Notes: generated from the letters alone by a model not told the origin. Counted from the stretch's first letter, positions 51,775 to 62,531 are shown. The stretch is DNA of 64,000 nucleotides from Cupriavidus respiraculi (GCF_914271545.1 NZ_CAJZAH010000003.1:310001-374000); one strand, 5' to 3'. Program-made: numbers and translations.

Positions 51775-53190
51775 TCAGCCGTTGAGCGCCTGTCGCGCGG
51801 CCGCGATGGCGGCACGGACCTGATCCGGCGCGGTGCCGCCGATGTGGTTGCGCGCGGCCACTGAGCCTTCCAGCGTCAGCACGGCGTGGACGTCGTCCGC
51901 GATCAGGGCGGCCTTGTCGCCCAGGCCGGTCGCCTGGCGCAGTTCTTCCACGCTCAGGTCGGCCAGGTCGCAGCGGCGGTCGTCGCAGGCGCGCACGGCA
52001 TGGGCGACGGCCTCGTGCGCGTCGCGGAAGGGCAGGCCCTTCTTGACCAGGTAGTCGGCCAGGTCGGTGGCCGTGGCGTAGCCTTGCAGCGCCGCGGCGC
52101 GCATGGCTTCGGGCTTGACCGAGATGCCGTGCACCATGTCGGCGAAGATGCGCAGCGTGTCCGCGACGGTGTCGACCGTATCGAACAGCGGCTCCTTGTC
52201 TTCCTGGTTGTCCTTGTTGTACGCGAGCGGCTGCCCTTTCATCAGGGTCAGCAGGCCGATCAGGTGGCCATTGACGCGGCCCGTCTTGCCCCGCGCGAGT
52301 TCGGGCACGTCCGGGTTCTTCTTCTGCGGCATGATCGAGCTGCCGGTGCAGAAGCGGTCGGCAATGTCGATAAAGCCCACGCGCGGGCTCATCCAGATCA
52401 CCAGTTCCTCGGAGAAGCGCGAGACGTGGGTCATGACGAGCGCGGCGGCCGCGCAGAACTCGATGGCGAAGTCGCGATCGGACACGGCGTCCAGCGAATT
52501 GCGGCACACGCCATCGAAGCCCAGGTCGCGCGCCACCGATTCGCGGTCGATCGGATAGCTGGTGCCGGCCAGCGCGGCGGCGCCCAGCGGCAGGCGGTTG
52601 ACGCGCTTGCGGGCATCTGCCATGCGCTCCGCGTCGCGCGTGAACATTTCCACATAGGCGAGCAGGTGGTGGCCGAAGGTGACCGGCTGGGCCACCTGCA
52701 GGTGCGTGAAGCCGGGCAGGATGGTGTCCGCGTTCTTCTCCGCCAGATCCAGCAGCGCTCCGCGCAGGGCGCCGAGCAGGCCGATGATCGCGTCGATTTC
52801 GCTGCGCAGCCACAGGCGAATGTCGGTGGCGACCTGGTCGTTGCGCGAGCGGCCCGTGTGCAGCCGCTTGCCGGCATCGCCCACCAGCGCCGTGAGCCGC
52901 GCCTCGATATTGAGGTGGACGTCTTCCAGATCCAGCTTCCATTCGAAGGCACCGCTTTCGATCTCGCCGCGGATCTGGGTCATGCCGCGTTCGATCTCGG
53001 CGCGGTCGGCTTCGGCGATGATGCCCTGGCGCGCCAGCATGGCGGCGTGGGCCAGCGAACCCTGGATGTCGAACAGCGCCAGCCGCTTGTCGAAGAACAC
53101 CGAGGCGGTGTAGCGCTTGACCAGGTCGGACATCGGTTCGGAGAAGCGGGCGGACCAGGCTTCGCCTTTCTTGGCAAGTTGGGAGGTCAT
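51775..53190 (-). CDS. argH: Argininosuccinate lyase
   Basis: ArgH (471 residues) cleaves argininosuccinate to arginine and fumarate, the last step of arginine synthesis; it is a homotetramer of the fumarase/aspartase superfamily. Signatures are [60 protein letters not shown] and the catalytic loop [23 protein letters not shown] near residue 285. The length and ends are normal. It lies 154 bp downstream of ppc on the same strand, with a hairpin and a TATAAT box between. Confidence 0.96.
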   Translation of the reverse strand: MTSQLAKKGEAWSARFSEPMSDLVKRYTASVFFDKRLALFDIQGSLAHAAMLARQGIIAEADRAEIERGMTQIRGEIESGAFEWKLDLEDVHLNIEARLTALVGDAGKRLHTGRSRNDQVATDIRLWLRSEIDAIIGLLGALRGALLDLAEKNADTILPGFTHLQVAQPVTFGHHLLAYVEMFTRDAERMADARKRVNRLPLGAAALAGTSYPIDRESVARDLGFDGVCRNSLDAVSDRDFAIEFCAAAALVMTHVSRFSEELVIWMSPRVGFIDIADRFCTGSSIMPQKKNPDVPELARGKTGRVNGHLIGLLTLMKGQPLAYNKDNQEDKEPLFDTVDTVADTLRIFADMVHGISVKPEAMRAAALQGYATATDLADYLVKKGLPFRDAHEAVAHAVRACDDRRCDLADLSVEELRQATGLGDKAALIADDVHAVLTLEGSVAARNHIGGTAPDQVRAAIAAARQALNG

Positions 53191-53284
53191 GGTGTTCGGG
53201 GTGTGCGGTTGAACGCCACGCCGGCGCGCATGGGCGGTCCGGCGGCGGGAATGACGAAAATCGCCGAAACGGCGGAAAGCCGGG

Positions 53285-53290
53285 ATTATA
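53285..53290 (-). promoter_or_regulatory. Possible -10 box of argH
   Basis: A perfect TATAAT on the minus strand, about 95 bp before the argH start and immediately downstream of the ppc hairpin. No matching -35 box is visible at normal spacing, because that position is inside the hairpin. Confidence 0.35.
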
Positions 53291-53293
53291 TCG

Positions 53294-53324
53294 CCCAGGC
53301 ACCGGCCCCACGCCGGTGCCTGGG
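53294..53324 (-). terminator. Long hairpin after ppc
   Basis: Perfect 13-bp stem CCCAGGCACCGGC / GCCGGTGCCTGGG with a 5-base loop, 20 bp past the ppc stop. It lacks a T-run, so it is probably a Rho-assisted stop or mRNA 3'-end stabiliser. Confidence 0.6.
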
Positions 53325-53344
53325 TGGCGATCGCCGCGCGGGCG

Positions 53345-56300
53345 TCAGCCGGTGTTGCGCAGGCCGGCCGCGATGCCGTTGATGGTCAGGTGAATCCCGC
53401 GTCGCACCCGGATGTCGTCGTCGTCCCGGCCCGAGCGGTAGCGCTTGAGCAGTTCCACCTGCAGGTGGTTCAGCGGATCCAGATACGCGAAGCGGTTCTT
53501 GATCGAGCGGGCCAGCAGTGGATTGTCGGCGAGCCGCTCGTGCTTGCCCGTCACCAGCGCCAGCATCTCGCAGCTCAGGTGCCATTCGGCGCTGATGCGC
53601 GCGAATACCGTCTTGCGCAGCGCCTTGTCCTCGCACAGCTGTGCGTAGCGCGAGGCCACCGCCAGATCGGTCTTGGCCAGCACCATGTCCATATTGGACA
53701 GCAGCGTGGAAAAGAACGGCCAGGTCTTGACCATGCGGCGCAGCGTGGCCACCACCGCCTTGCGCGCCTTGTCGTCGGCCGCCTGGTCCAGCAGCGCCTG
53801 CACCGCGCTGCCGAAGCCGTACCAGCCCGGCAGCAGCAGCCGGCACTGGCCCCAGGAAAAGCCCCAGGGAATCGCGCGCAGGTCCTCGATGCGGCGGTTC
53901 TTCTTGTCCATCAGCTTGCGCGAGGCGGGGCGCGAGCCGAGGTTCAGGTCGGCAATCTCGGTGATCGGCGTCGTCGCGAAGAAGTAGTCCTTGAAGCCCG
54001 GGGTCTCGTAGACGAGGTCGCGGTAAGCGTGGAACGCGTGGTCCGACAGGCGCTGCATCACGTCTTCGAACGAGGCGAGGTCCTTGGGCGCGTTCTGCGT
54101 CGGCAGCAGCGAGGCCTCCAGCGTGGCGGCGATCGCGGTCTCCAGGTTGCGCCGGCCGATCTCCGGGTTGGCGAACTTGCTGTTGATGATCTCGCCCTGC
54201 TCGGTCAGCCGGATCTGGCCGTTGACCGTGCCCGGAGGCTGCGACAGGATGGCCTGATAGGTGGGGCCGCCACCGCGTCCGACCGTGCCGCCGCGGCCAT
54301 GGAAGAGCCGCAGCTTGATCCTGCGTTCCTCGAACAGCTGCACCAGCGCCAGTTCGGCCTTGTACAGCTCCCAGTTCGACGTGAGGAAGCCACCGTCCTT
54401 GTTCGAGTCGGAATAGCCGAGCATCACTTCCTGCTCGTCGCCCTGGTGCGCCAGCATCGCGTCGAACCCGGGCAGCTCGAGCAGGGCCTGCATGATGCCC
54501 GGGGCGTTGCGCAGATCCTCGATGGTCTCGAACAGCGGAATGACCATCAGCTCCATGCGTGCGGGGTCGCGCTTGCTGCCCAGCGCGCCGCGCAGCATGC
54601 CGGTTTCCTTCTGCAGCAGCATCACCTCGACCAGGTCGGACAACGTCTCGGTATGGGAGATGATGTAATTGCGCGCCACTCGGGCGCCATAGCGCTGGCG
54701 CAGCTCGCGCGCCATCGCCAGCACCGCCAGTTCGCCGCGTGTCTGTTCCGAATACTCGTGCCAGGGCAGCGTCAGCAGCCTGGGCTGGCGCAGTTCGGCA
54801 AGCAGCAGTTCGAGCTTGCGGTCTTCGGGCAGCGCGGCATAGTCGCTCTCCACGCCCGCGGCCGCGAACAGTTCCGCGATCACGGCTTCGTGCACGTCCG
54901 AGACCTGGCGCATGTCGATGGAGGCCAGGTGGAAGCCGAAGATGCCGATCGCCCGCTGCAGCGCATCGATGCGCGAGCGCGCCAGCGCGCCGCCGTGGTG
55001 CGCGCGCAGCGAGTCGATCACGATCTGCACGTCGGCGGCCAGCGCTTCGGCATTGGCGTAGGGCTGGGCCTCGGCCACGGCATGGCGCCGCGCCGCGTGC
55101 CCGGTCAGGCGTTCGCTGGTGGCGGCGAGCCGCGCGTAGATGCCGATCAGCGCGCGCCGGTAGGGCTCGTCCGCGCGGTGGTCCGAGTGGTCCGGCGAGG
55201 CGTCGGCCAGCGCCAGCAGTTCGGCGCTCGCATCCACCATCAGCGTCGACATCGACAGTTCGGCGCCCAGCGCATGCAGTTCGTCCAGGTACCACTCCAG
55301 GATCAGCCGCGATTGCTCGCATGCGGCGTGTTCCAGCGTCTGCGCGGTGACGTTGGGATTGCCGTCGCGATCGCCGCCGATCCACGAGCCCATCTGGAAG
55401 AAGGGCGGCAGCGGCGCCGGCACGTCGCGGTTGCGGCGGCCCGCGGGAAACACCGTGGCGATGTCCTCCTCCAGCTCGCTCATCAGTTGCGGAATGCCGC
55501 GCAGGAAGGTGGTCCGGTAGTAGGACAGGGCATTCTCGATCTCGTCGACCACCATCAGCCGCGTGTTGCGCAGCATGCGGGTCTGCCACAGCGTCGTGAC
55601 CTTGGCGCGCAGCTGCGCGGTGTTGTGGTCGCGTTCGCGCGCGGTCATCGGCAGATCGCGCTCGGCCAGCAGCCGGGCGATTTCGCGCTGGGCATCGAGA
55701 ATGCTCTTGCGCTGGACCTCGGTCGGGTGCGCCGTCAGCACCGGCACGATCAGCGCCTCGTCGAAGAACTTGCGCAGCGTCTTGCCGGTGACGCCCGCGG
55801 CGTCGATCGCGCGCAGCGCATGCATCATGCTGCCGGGCTGCGGCGGCGAGCCGGCCAGCGCATGCACCCGGCGGCGGCGGTTGTGGTGCTGGTCCTCGGC
55901 GATGTTCGCCAGATGCGAGAAGTAGCTGAAGGCGCGCACCACCGAGTTGGTCTGGTCGCGCGACAGGCGCTTGAGCAGGCGGTCCAGTTCGGCCGCGGCG
56001 GCGCGGTCGTCCTCGCGGCGGAAGCGCACGGCGGTCTGACGGATCGTCTCGACCAGGTCGAAGGCCGCCTCGCCTTCCTGTTCCCGCAGCACGTCGCCAA
56101 GCAGGCGGCCAAGGAAGCGGATGTCGTCGCGCAGCGGCAGGTCCTTGTCGGCGGCGCGACGCGCCGGGGCGGCCGCGCCCGCATCGGGCACCGACTCCAG
56201 ATGCACGAGCGCGCGGCGGGGGGCGGCGGCCGGCTCGGCGGAGACGGATTTTGCTGCCCTGCGGCGAGGCGCCGGAGGGGCATCGGGCGCGGCCGGGGCC

Positions 56301-56386
56301 GACGGTTCGTGTGGCGTGGTGGGCCTCTGCTGGGCCGGGGCGGATGCGTTCCGTCGTCCCGAAGGGCGCGCGGCGGGCTGGGTCAT
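53345..56386 (-). CDS. ppc: Phosphoenolpyruvate carboxylase
   Basis: PPC (1013 residues) carboxylates phosphoenolpyruvate to oxaloacetate, refilling the TCA cycle. The conserved body begins near residue 85 ([20 protein letters not shown]). The catalytic histidine lies in [13 protein letters not shown] (about 213-225), [15 protein letters not shown] follows, and the glycine-rich loop [14 protein letters not shown] is near 695. It ends [14 protein letters not shown] as expected. Before the body is an extension of about 84 residues rich in Ala, Pro and Arg, longer than usual. The start at 56386 is supported by GAGGAGA 8 bases upstream. hemC diverges 88 bp away. Confidence 0.95.
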   Translation of the reverse strand: MTQPAARPSGRRNASAPAQQRPTTPHEPSAPAAPDAPPAPRRRAAKSVSAEPAAAPRRALVHLESVPDAGAAAPARRAADKDLPLRDDIRFLGRLLGDVLREQEGEAAFDLVETIRQTAVRFRREDDRAAAAELDRLLKRLSRDQTNSVVRAFSYFSHLANIAEDQHHNRRRRVHALAGSPPQPGSMMHALRAIDAAGVTGKTLRKFFDEALIVPVLTAHPTEVQRKSILDAQREIARLLAERDLPMTARERDHNTAQLRAKVTTLWQTRMLRNTRLMVVDEIENALSYYRTTFLRGIPQLMSELEEDIATVFPAGRRNRDVPAPLPPFFQMGSWIGGDRDGNPNVTAQTLEHAACEQSRLILEWYLDELHALGAELSMSTLMVDASAELLALADASPDHSDHRADEPYRRALIGIYARLAATSERLTGHAARRHAVAEAQPYANAEALAADVQIVIDSLRAHHGGALARSRIDALQRAIGIFGFHLASIDMRQVSDVHEAVIAELFAAAGVESDYAALPEDRKLELLLAELRQPRLLTLPWHEYSEQTRGELAVLAMARELRQRYGARVARNYIISHTETLSDLVEVMLLQKETGMLRGALGSKRDPARMELMVIPLFETIEDLRNAPGIMQALLELPGFDAMLAHQGDEQEVMLGYSDSNKDGGFLTSNWELYKAELALVQLFEERRIKLRLFHGRGGTVGRGGGPTYQAILSQPPGTVNGQIRLTEQGEIINSKFANPEIGRRNLETAIAATLEASLLPTQNAPKDLASFEDVMQRLSDHAFHAYRDLVYETPGFKDYFFATTPITEIADLNLGSRPASRKLMDKKNRRIEDLRAIPWGFSWGQCRLLLPGWYGFGSAVQALLDQAADDKARKAVVATLRRMVKTWPFFSTLLSNMDMVLAKTDLAVASRYAQLCEDKALRKTVFARISAEWHLSCEMLALVTGKHERLADNPLLARSIKNRFAYLDPLNHLQVELLKRYRSGRDDDDIRVRRGIHLTINGIAAGLRNTG

Positions 56387-56474
56387 GCCATCTCCTCTGT
56401 GTCTCGTCCAGTCTGTTGTTGTGCGGCGCCGGCGGCGGCAAGAAGCGCTGGAGGTGCGTGCTAACATTCGCGGA

Positions 56475-57473
56475 ATGCAAGATTCCGCTATCCAGACTTC
56501 CCCGCAGACGGCCGGCGCGCCGCGCAAGCTCGTCATCGCGTCGCGCGAGAGCCGCCTCGCCCTTTGGCAGGCGGAGCACGTGCGTGCTGCGTTGCAACAG
56601 TACTATCCCGCGTGCGATGTGTCCATTCTTGGCATGACCACGCGCGGCGACCAGATTCTCGATCGTACGCTGTCGAAGGTCGGAGGCAAGGGCCTGTTCG
56701 TCAAGGAACTGGAGATCGCCATGGCCGAGGGCCGCGCCGATCTCGCCGTGCACTCGCTCAAGGACGTGCCGATGGAGCTGCCGGAAGGCTTCGTGCTGAC
56801 CGCGGTCATGGAGCGCGAGGATCCGCGCGATGCGCTGGTGTCGAACGCCTTCGCGTCGTTGGCCGACATGCCGGCCGGCACCGTGGTCGGGACCTCCAGC
56901 CTGCGCCGCGAGGCGGCCCTGCGCACGCGTTATCCCCACCTGGTGATCCGGCCCCTGCGCGGCAATCTCGATACGCGGCTGGCCAAGCTGGACCGCGGCG
57001 AGTACGGCGCCATCATTCTCGCGGCCGCCGGCCTCAAGCGCCTTGGCCTGGGCGCGCGCATCCGCGCGGTGATCGAGCCCGACGCATCGCTTCCGGCTGC
57101 GGGGCAGGGCGCCCTGGGCATCGAGATCCGCTCCGGCCGCCCTGAGCTCGCCGGCTGGCTCGCCCCCCTGAATCACGCCCCCACGGCGCTGGCCGTGCGC
57201 GCCGAGCGCGCGGTGTCCCGCGCGCTCGGCGGCTCGTGCCAGGTGCCACTCGCCGCGCACGCTCGTTGGGAAGGCGATCGCCTCGCGCTCGAATCGTTCG
57301 TCGCCATGCCCGATGGCAGCCGCGCGCTGCACGCACGCGCCGACGCTGCCGTCGCCGACGGCGAGGCGGCCGAGCGGTTGGGCAGCGAAGTGGCCCGCGA
57401 CCTGGTGGCGCAAGGCGCCAGCGCGATCCTGTCATCGCTGTCCGGCGATACGTCCCCGCAAGCTCCTGCCTGA
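56475..57473 (+). CDS. hemC: Porphobilinogen deaminase
   Basis: HemC (332 residues) joins four porphobilinogens into hydroxymethylbilane in haem and cobalamin synthesis. Signatures: [72 protein letters not shown] and the dipyrromethane-binding Cys255 in [14 protein letters not shown]. The start at 56475 has only a weak upstream CGGA; a TAACAT box ends 7 bases before it, so the mRNA leader may be extremely short. hemD-hemX starts 9 bp after the stop. Confidence 0.96.
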   Translation: MQDSAIQTSPQTAGAPRKLVIASRESRLALWQAEHVRAALQQYYPACDVSILGMTTRGDQILDRTLSKVGGKGLFVKELEIAMAEGRADLAVHSLKDVPMELPEGFVLTAVMEREDPRDALVSNAFASLADMPAGTVVGTSSLRREAALRTRYPHLVIRPLRGNLDTRLAKLDRGEYGAIILAAAGLKRLGLGARIRAVIEPDASLPAAGQGALGIEIRSGRPELAGWLAPLNHAPTALAVRAERAVSRALGGSCQVPLAAHARWEGDRLALESFVAMPDGSRALHARADAAVADGEAAERLGSEVARDLVAQGASAILSSLSGDTSPQAPA

Positions 57474-57482
57474 GGCCAGCCC

Positions 57483-59738
57483 ATGCCCCGCCCGACCGTC
57501 GTTGTGACACGACCCGCCGGGCAGTCCCGGCAACTGACCGAGGCGCTGCTGGCCGCCGGCGTGGACGTGCTGAGCTTCCCGTTGCTGACCATCGGCCCCG
57601 CGGCTGACGAAGGCCCGCTGCGCGAGGCGCTCGCGCGCCTCGACGATTTCGCGCTGGCCGTGTTCGTCAGCCCCAATGCCATTGCCTATGCGCTCGATGC
57701 GCTGGCCCAGGTGCAGGGCGTGGCGGTCGCGGCATGGCCGGCCGGCGTGCCGGTCGCCGTGGTCGGGCCCGCGAGCGTCGCGGCACTGGCCGAACGCGGC
57801 ATCGCGGCGCCCGGCCATCGGGTCATCGCCCCTGCGGGGGCCTCCATCGAGATGTCCCAGGATGCCGAGGTCGATACCGCTGCCCAGCCGCACGCCGGCG
57901 ATCCCGAAGGCAATGGCGCTGGCTCGCGCTTCGATTCCGAAGCCCTGTGGGCGCAGCTCGAGCCCGCCACGCTGGCCGGGCGCCGCGTGCTCATCGTGCG
58001 CGGCAACGGCGGACGGGACTGGCTGGCCGACCAGTTGCGCGCGGCGGGCGCCGAGGTGCACGCGGTCGAAGCGTATCGACGCAGCATGCCGATCCCCGGC
58101 GCCATGCAATGGCATGCGGTGCGCGAAAGCCTGAAGCCCGAAGCCGCGCCGCATGCGTGGCTGCTGACCAGTTCCGAAGCGGTGCGCAATCTCGACACGC
58201 TGGCGCGCGAGCACCTCGAAGAGGGCGAGTTCGCCCGGCTGCGCGAGGCGCCGTGCATCGCGCCCCATGCCCGCATCGCGGAGCAGGCCGCCGCGCTGGG
58301 CTTCGGCCGCGTGGTTCGCGCCGCGCCGGGCGACGACGGATTGCTCGCCGCCTGCCTGCAGTGGGCCGCGCCGCATATCGCGCCGCCCGAGCAGTTCGCC
58401 GTGAAGGCGCCCGCGATGCCCGATGCCGCGGTCGACGGGGAAGGCAGTCCGGCGACCGGCGCGGTAGTCGCCGCCCCGGCCATCGCCGCGACCGCCGTGC
58501 AGGTGCAACCGCAACCGCAACCGCGCCCGGGGAATGCCGCGCCCGCCACGATGCCGCCCCCGCACGCCGAACCGCCGGCCGCAGCCGCCACGGCCGCGGC
58601 CCCATCGCCCACCCCGTCAACGAAGGTCGATCGCGTGACGCAAGACAACACTACCTCCACCTCCGCGCCCTCGCCGGGCGCCACGCCGCCCCCCATTCCG
58701 CCGTCCGGCCCGGCCACTGCGCGCGCGGCCGGGGCTGGCCGCTTTCCGTGGGGCTGGCTGGTGCTGGCCGTGATGCTGGTCGCGCTTGCCGGTGCCTTCT
58801 GGTGGCTGCAGCAGCGTGTGGACCGGCTGACGGACGAACTGGCCCGCCGCCAGCAGACCAACGACGCCCTCGTGCAGGAAACGCGCGTGCTGTCGCGGCA
58901 GGCCCAGGAACTGGTCAAGGAAATGCAGGCCAAGGTGGGCGGACTCGAAGCGCAGGTGGGCGAGGCGCGCGACAAGCAGGCCGCGCTGGAGCAGGTCTAT
59001 CACGACCTGATGCGCAACCGCGATGATTGGGAAGTTGCCGAGATCCAGCAGCTGCTGACCAATGCCGGCCAGCAGCTGCAGCTCACCGGCAACGTGCAGG
59101 TCGCCCTGTCGGCCCTGCAAAGCGCCGACATGCGGCTGGCCCGTTCGGACAAGCCGCAGTACAACCTGCTGCGCCGGGCCATTGCACGCGATATTGCCCG
59201 CATGAAGGCGGTGCCCGATACCGACCTGACCGGCGCCGCCATCAAGCTGGACGAGGCCATCAACCAGGTCGACCTGCTGCCGCTGCTCTCCAGCGAACGG
59301 ATGCTCGAGCGCAGCGAGGCCGCCGCACGCACGCCGGCCAGCGCACCAGCCGCCGCGGACGCCGGCAATCCGGTCAGCCGCTGGTTCGCGGGCCTGTGGG
59401 AAACGGTGCGCGACGAATTCATGCAGGTAATCCGGGTGCGTCGCGTCGACGACTCGGAGGCGCTGCTGCTCAGCGGCGACCAGGGCTGGTTCCTGCGCGA
59501 GAACGTCAAGCTGCGCCTGCTTAACGCGCGCCTCGCACTGCTGTCGCGCAACGAACCGGTGTTCCGCAACGACCTGGCCGCGGCGCAGGCCATGATCTCG
59601 CGCTATTTCGATACCAAGTCGCGCCGTGTGCAGGGCGTGCAGACGCTGCTCAAGCAGGCCCAGGCCGGCGCCGTCACGGTGCAGCTGCCGACCATGGCGG
59701 AAAGCCTCGGTGCGCTCCATGCGCTCAAGAAGGAGTAG
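57483..59738 (+). CDS. hemDX: Fused uroporphyrinogen-III synthase HemD / membrane protein HemX
   Basis: A 751-residue fusion. Residues 1 to about 300 are HemD, which cyclises hydroxymethylbilane to uroporphyrinogen III (VVVTRPAGQSRQLTEALLAAG, FVSPNAIAYALDAL, RVLIVRGNGGRDWLADQLRA, WLLTSSEAVRNLD). Residues about 300-425 are a Pro/Ala/Gln linker. From about 424 comes HemX: one helix (GWLVLAVMLVALAGAFWWLQQ), a coiled coil (VDRLTDELARRQQTNDALVQE) and a periplasmic helical domain to the end. HemX function is unclear. An internal GTG at 58635 (residue 385) with GAAGG 8 bases upstream could let HemX be made alone. hemY follows 3 bp later. Confidence 0.93.
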   Translation: MPRPTVVVTRPAGQSRQLTEALLAAGVDVLSFPLLTIGPAADEGPLREALARLDDFALAVFVSPNAIAYALDALAQVQGVAVAAWPAGVPVAVVGPASVAALAERGIAAPGHRVIAPAGASIEMSQDAEVDTAAQPHAGDPEGNGAGSRFDSEALWAQLEPATLAGRRVLIVRGNGGRDWLADQLRAAGAEVHAVEAYRRSMPIPGAMQWHAVRESLKPEAAPHAWLLTSSEAVRNLDTLAREHLEEGEFARLREAPCIAPHARIAEQAAALGFGRVVRAAPGDDGLLAACLQWAAPHIAPPEQFAVKAPAMPDAAVDGEGSPATGAVVAAPAIAATAVQVQPQPQPRPGNAAPATMPPPHAEPPAAAATAAAPSPTPSTKVDRVTQDNTTSTSAPSPGATPPPIPPSGPATARAAGAGRFPWGWLVLAVMLVALAGAFWWLQQRVDRLTDELARRQQTNDALVQETRVLSRQAQELVKEMQAKVGGLEAQVGEARDKQAALEQVYHDLMRNRDDWEVAEIQQLLTNAGQQLQLTGNVQVALSALQSADMRLARSDKPQYNLLRRAIARDIARMKAVPDTDLTGAAIKLDEAINQVDLLPLLSSERMLERSEAAARTPASAPAAADAGNPVSRWFAGLWETVRDEFMQVIRVRRVDDSEALLLSGDQGWFLRENVKLRLLNARLALLSRNEPVFRNDLAAAQAMISRYFDTKSRRVQGVQTLLKQAQAGAVTVQLPTMAESLGALHALKKE

Positions 59739-59741
59739 CGC

Positions 59742-60932
59742 ATGCGGCTTCTGTTCTGGGTAGCGGTTCTGTTCGGAGGCGCCGTCGGTCTGGCGCTGTT
59801 CACCCAATTCAACCAGAGCAATCTGGTGCTGTTCTATCCGCCGTATCGGATCGAACTGTCGCTGAATCTGGCGCTTGCGCTGTTGCTGCTGGTGTTCTTC
59901 GTGCTGTGGACCATCCTGTCCACGGTCCGCCATCTGTCCGAGATGCCGCGGCGCGCCGCCGCCTATCGCGAGCGCAACCGCATGCTGAAGGCGCAGTCGT
60001 CGCTGCGCGAGTCGATCGAGAACCTGTTCGCCGGCCGCTTCGCCCGCGCGGAGCGCACCGCGCGCGAAGCCCAGGTATGGCCGGAACAGGCGCAGACCGC
60101 CGCGCTAATCGGTGCCATGGCCGCCCACCGCATGCAGGAGAGCGAACGGCGCGACGCCTGGCTTGGCCAGGTCACCGCGCCCGAACGCGAGCAGGCCCGG
60201 CTCGTGTCGCTGGCCGAAATGCTGGCCGACAACCGCGACGCCGAGGGCGCGCTGGAGACCATCGCGCAATTGCAGGCGCAGGGCGGCCGGCAGATCCAGG
60301 TGCAGCGCATTGCGCTGCGGGCGCACCAGCACCTGAAGAACTGGTCCGAAGTGCTGCGCCTTGCACGCTCGCTCGAAAAGCGCAACGCGCTGCATCCGGT
60401 GCTGGCACTGCGGCTCAAGCAGATGGCCTGCGAGGCGCTGCTCGACGAGCGCCGCCACGACGCGCAGGCGCTGAACGAGTTCTGGCGCTCGCTCTCGGCC
60501 GAGGAGCGGCACGCGGCCCGCATCGCCGAGCCCGCGGCACGGTATTTCTCGGCGCTGGGCCGCCAGCAGGAGGCCCGCCGGATCGTCGAGGAGGCGCTCA
60601 GGGTCAACTGGGACAGTCGTCTGGTACTGCGCTACGCGGATTGCGCGGAGGCCGGCAAGGCCCTGCCGCTGATCCAGCAGGCCGAGAAATGGCTGGTCCA
60701 GCATCCTGCGGACGCGGACCTGTACTACACGCTCGGCGTGCTTTGCCTGCGCCAGCAGCTGTGGGGCAAGGCGCAGTCATGCTTCGAGCGCGCGCTGAAC
60801 TACGCCGATCCCGAGGAGCAGCGCCGCTTGCGGGTGCGCACCCATCTGGCGCTCGCGCGGCTGTTCGAGGAGACCGAGCGGCCGGACGAGGCGCAGCGGC
60901 ACTACCGGGAAAGCGCGTTGCTGGCGTCCTGA
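59742..60932 (+). CDS. hemY: HemY, haem-biosynthesis-associated TPR membrane protein
   Basis: A 396-residue inner-membrane protein of the proteobacterial HemY family, always near hemCDX and thought to help haem synthesis as a scaffold; it is unrelated to the Bacillus HemY oxidase. Two N-terminal helices (LLFWVAVLFGGAVGLALF and LALALLLLVFFVLWTILSTV) precede a long TPR-like helical domain. Signatures are QSNLVLFYPPYRIELSLNLAL, FAGRFARAERTAREAQ and, near the C terminus, DADLYYTLGVLCLRQQLWGKAQSCFERAL. It starts 3 bp after hemD-hemX. A convergent photolyase gene ends 39 bp away. Confidence 0.93.
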   Translation: MRLLFWVAVLFGGAVGLALFTQFNQSNLVLFYPPYRIELSLNLALALLLLVFFVLWTILSTVRHLSEMPRRAAAYRERNRMLKAQSSLRESIENLFAGRFARAERTAREAQVWPEQAQTAALIGAMAAHRMQESERRDAWLGQVTAPEREQARLVSLAEMLADNRDAEGALETIAQLQAQGGRQIQVQRIALRAHQHLKNWSEVLRLARSLEKRNALHPVLALRLKQMACEALLDERRHDAQALNEFWRSLSAEERHAARIAEPAARYFSALGRQQEARRIVEEALRVNWDSRLVLRYADCAEAGKALPLIQQAEKWLVQHPADADLYYTLGVLCLRQQLWGKAQSCFERALNYADPEEQRRLRVRTHLALARLFEETERPDEAQRHYRESALLAS

Positions 60933-60971
60933 TCCCGTGGATGGCGGCGGCGCGCGCCTGGGCGTTTGCGC

Positions 60972-62531
60972 TCAACCCTGCGCGTCTTCTGCCACCGCAG
61001 CCAGGTCGCGTCCCTTCGCCTCCTTCACCACCGCGTACCGCGCCAGCGTCTGCTGCCTCGCCACGTCATGCTGCACGATGGGCCGCGGGTAGTCCTGGCC
61101 TAGCCGGACGCCAGCCGCGCTCAGCACGTCCTCCCGCGCCGTCCACGGCGCGTGCAAATACCTGTCGGGGAGGGCGCCCAGCTGCGGCAGATACCGCCGG
61201 ATGAATCGTCCGTCCGGATCGAACTTCTGCGATTGCGTCACCGGATTGAAGATGCGGAAGTAGGGCTGCGCGTCGCAGCCGCTCGATGCCGCCCACTGCC
61301 ACCCGCCGTTGTTCGCCGCGAGGTCGTAGTCGTTGAGCCGATCGGCGAAATACTGCTCGCCGCGGCGCCAGTCGATGCCCAGGTCCTTGCTGAGGAAACT
61401 GGCTGTCACCATGCGCAGCCGGTTGTGCATATAGCCGGTCTGGTTCAGTTGCAGCATGGCGGCGTCCACCAGCGGATAGCCGGTGCGACCCTCGCACCAG
61501 GCGCGGAAATAGTCCTCGGCGACTTCGCCCTGTTCCCAGCGGATGGCGTCATACGCGGGATGGAAGGACTTCCCAGCCGCCACGCGCGGGTGGTGGTGCA
61601 GCACCATGAAGTAGAAGTCCCGCCAGATCAGTTCCGACAGCCACGTCGCCGCGCCGCTGGCGGCGGCCCCGCCGTACAGCACGGCCGTATGCGCGGCGCG
61701 GGCGAGCGTGCGGATCGAGATGGTGCCAAAGCGCAGATGCACCGACAGATAGCTCGGCCCGCGCAGCGCGGGAAAGTCGCGCCGGCGCTGGTAGTCCTCG
61801 ATGCGGGTGAGGAAATCGTCGAACAGCTCGTGCGCGCCCTCGCTGCCGATGGGGATGGCCAGTTCCGGCAGGTTGGTGGGCGCGAAGCCCAGGGTCTCCA
61901 GGGCGGGCATGCCGCGGTCCAGGGCCGGGGGCGGCGCGGCGAGCGCCGGCAGATAGGGCGCGACCGGATAAGGCCGCAGGTCGAACGGGCGGACTTCGCG
62001 CAGCCAGGCGTTCTTGTAGGGGGTGAAGACTGCGAACGGCTTGCCCTGGCCATTGAGGATCTCGTCCCGCTCGAAGACGACCTGGTCCTTGAAGGTGAAC
62101 AGCAGGCGAGCCTCGCTGGCCAGCGCATCGCGGACTTCGGCGTCGCGCGCGACGGCGGCCGGCTCGTAGTCGTGGTTGGCGAAGACGGCCTGCACGTCCA
62201 GGTCCCGGGCCAACGCGGGCACGGCGCGGCTGGCGCTGTCGTGCAACACGATGAGGCCACCGCCGGAGGCGCGCAGGGCAGCCTCCAGGGGTGCGAGCGA
62301 ACGCAGGATGAACTCGACGCGGCGATCCTGTTGCAGGCCCCGTTCCAGCAAGGGGTCGAGAATGTCCCGGTCGAAGACGAACGCGCACCAGACCTGCCGG
62401 CTGTGCTTGAGGGCATAATGCAGCGCCGCATGGTCGTCGATCCGCAGGTCTCGGCGGAACCAGACGAGTGCGCGCTCGAAGCGGCGATCGATCTGGTAGG
62501 GGCGGCGTCCGGAATCGGAAAGCGGGGGCAA
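60972..62531 (-). CDS. phrB: Deoxyribodipyrimidine photolyase (class I, cryptochrome/photolyase family)
   Basis: FAD enzyme (519 residues) that uses blue light to split cyclobutane pyrimidine dimers. The N-terminal antenna domain opens ALVWFRRDLRIDDHAALHYAL. The FAD domain shows LSELIWRDFYFMVLHHHP, GRTGYPLVDAAMLQLNQTGYMHNRLRM, FLSKDLGIDWRRGEQYFAD and NDYDLAANNGGWQWAASSGCD, including the tryptophans of the electron-transfer chain. The start is TTG at 62531: no ATG or GTG lies between it and the conserved domain, and GAG lies about 8 bases upstream. Two codons of slack are possible. It diverges from the rsuA-type gene. Confidence 0.93.
   Translation of the reverse strand: MPPLSDSGRRPYQIDRRFERALVWFRRDLRIDDHAALHYALKHSRQVWCAFVFDRDILDPLLERGLQQDRRVEFILRSLAPLEAALRASGGGLIVLHDSASRAVPALARDLDVQAVFANHDYEPAAVARDAEVRDALASEARLLFTFKDQVVFERDEILNGQGKPFAVFTPYKNAWLREVRPFDLRPYPVAPYLPALAAPPPALDRGMPALETLGFAPTNLPELAIPIGSEGAHELFDDFLTRIEDYQRRRDFPALRGPSYLSVHLRFGTISIRTLARAAHTAVLYGGAAASGAATWLSELIWRDFYFMVLHHHPRVAAGKSFHPAYDAIRWEQGEVAEDYFRAWCEGRTGYPLVDAAMLQLNQTGYMHNRLRMVTASFLSKDLGIDWRRGEQYFADRLNDYDLAANNGGWQWAASSGCDAQPYFRIFNPVTQSQKFDPDGRFIRRYLPQLGALPDRYLHAPWTAREDVLSAAGVRLGQDYPRPIVQHDVARQQTLARYAVVKEAKGRDLAAVAEDAQG

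Noticed and set aside
53324-56464. Plus-strand open frame of about 1046 codons opposite ppc
   Set aside because: Antisense shadow of phosphoenolpyruvate carboxylase; no motif.
53286-57413. Minus-strand open frame of about 1375 codons spanning ppc and hemC in another frame
   Set aside because: Passes through two real genes on opposite strands and has no family features.
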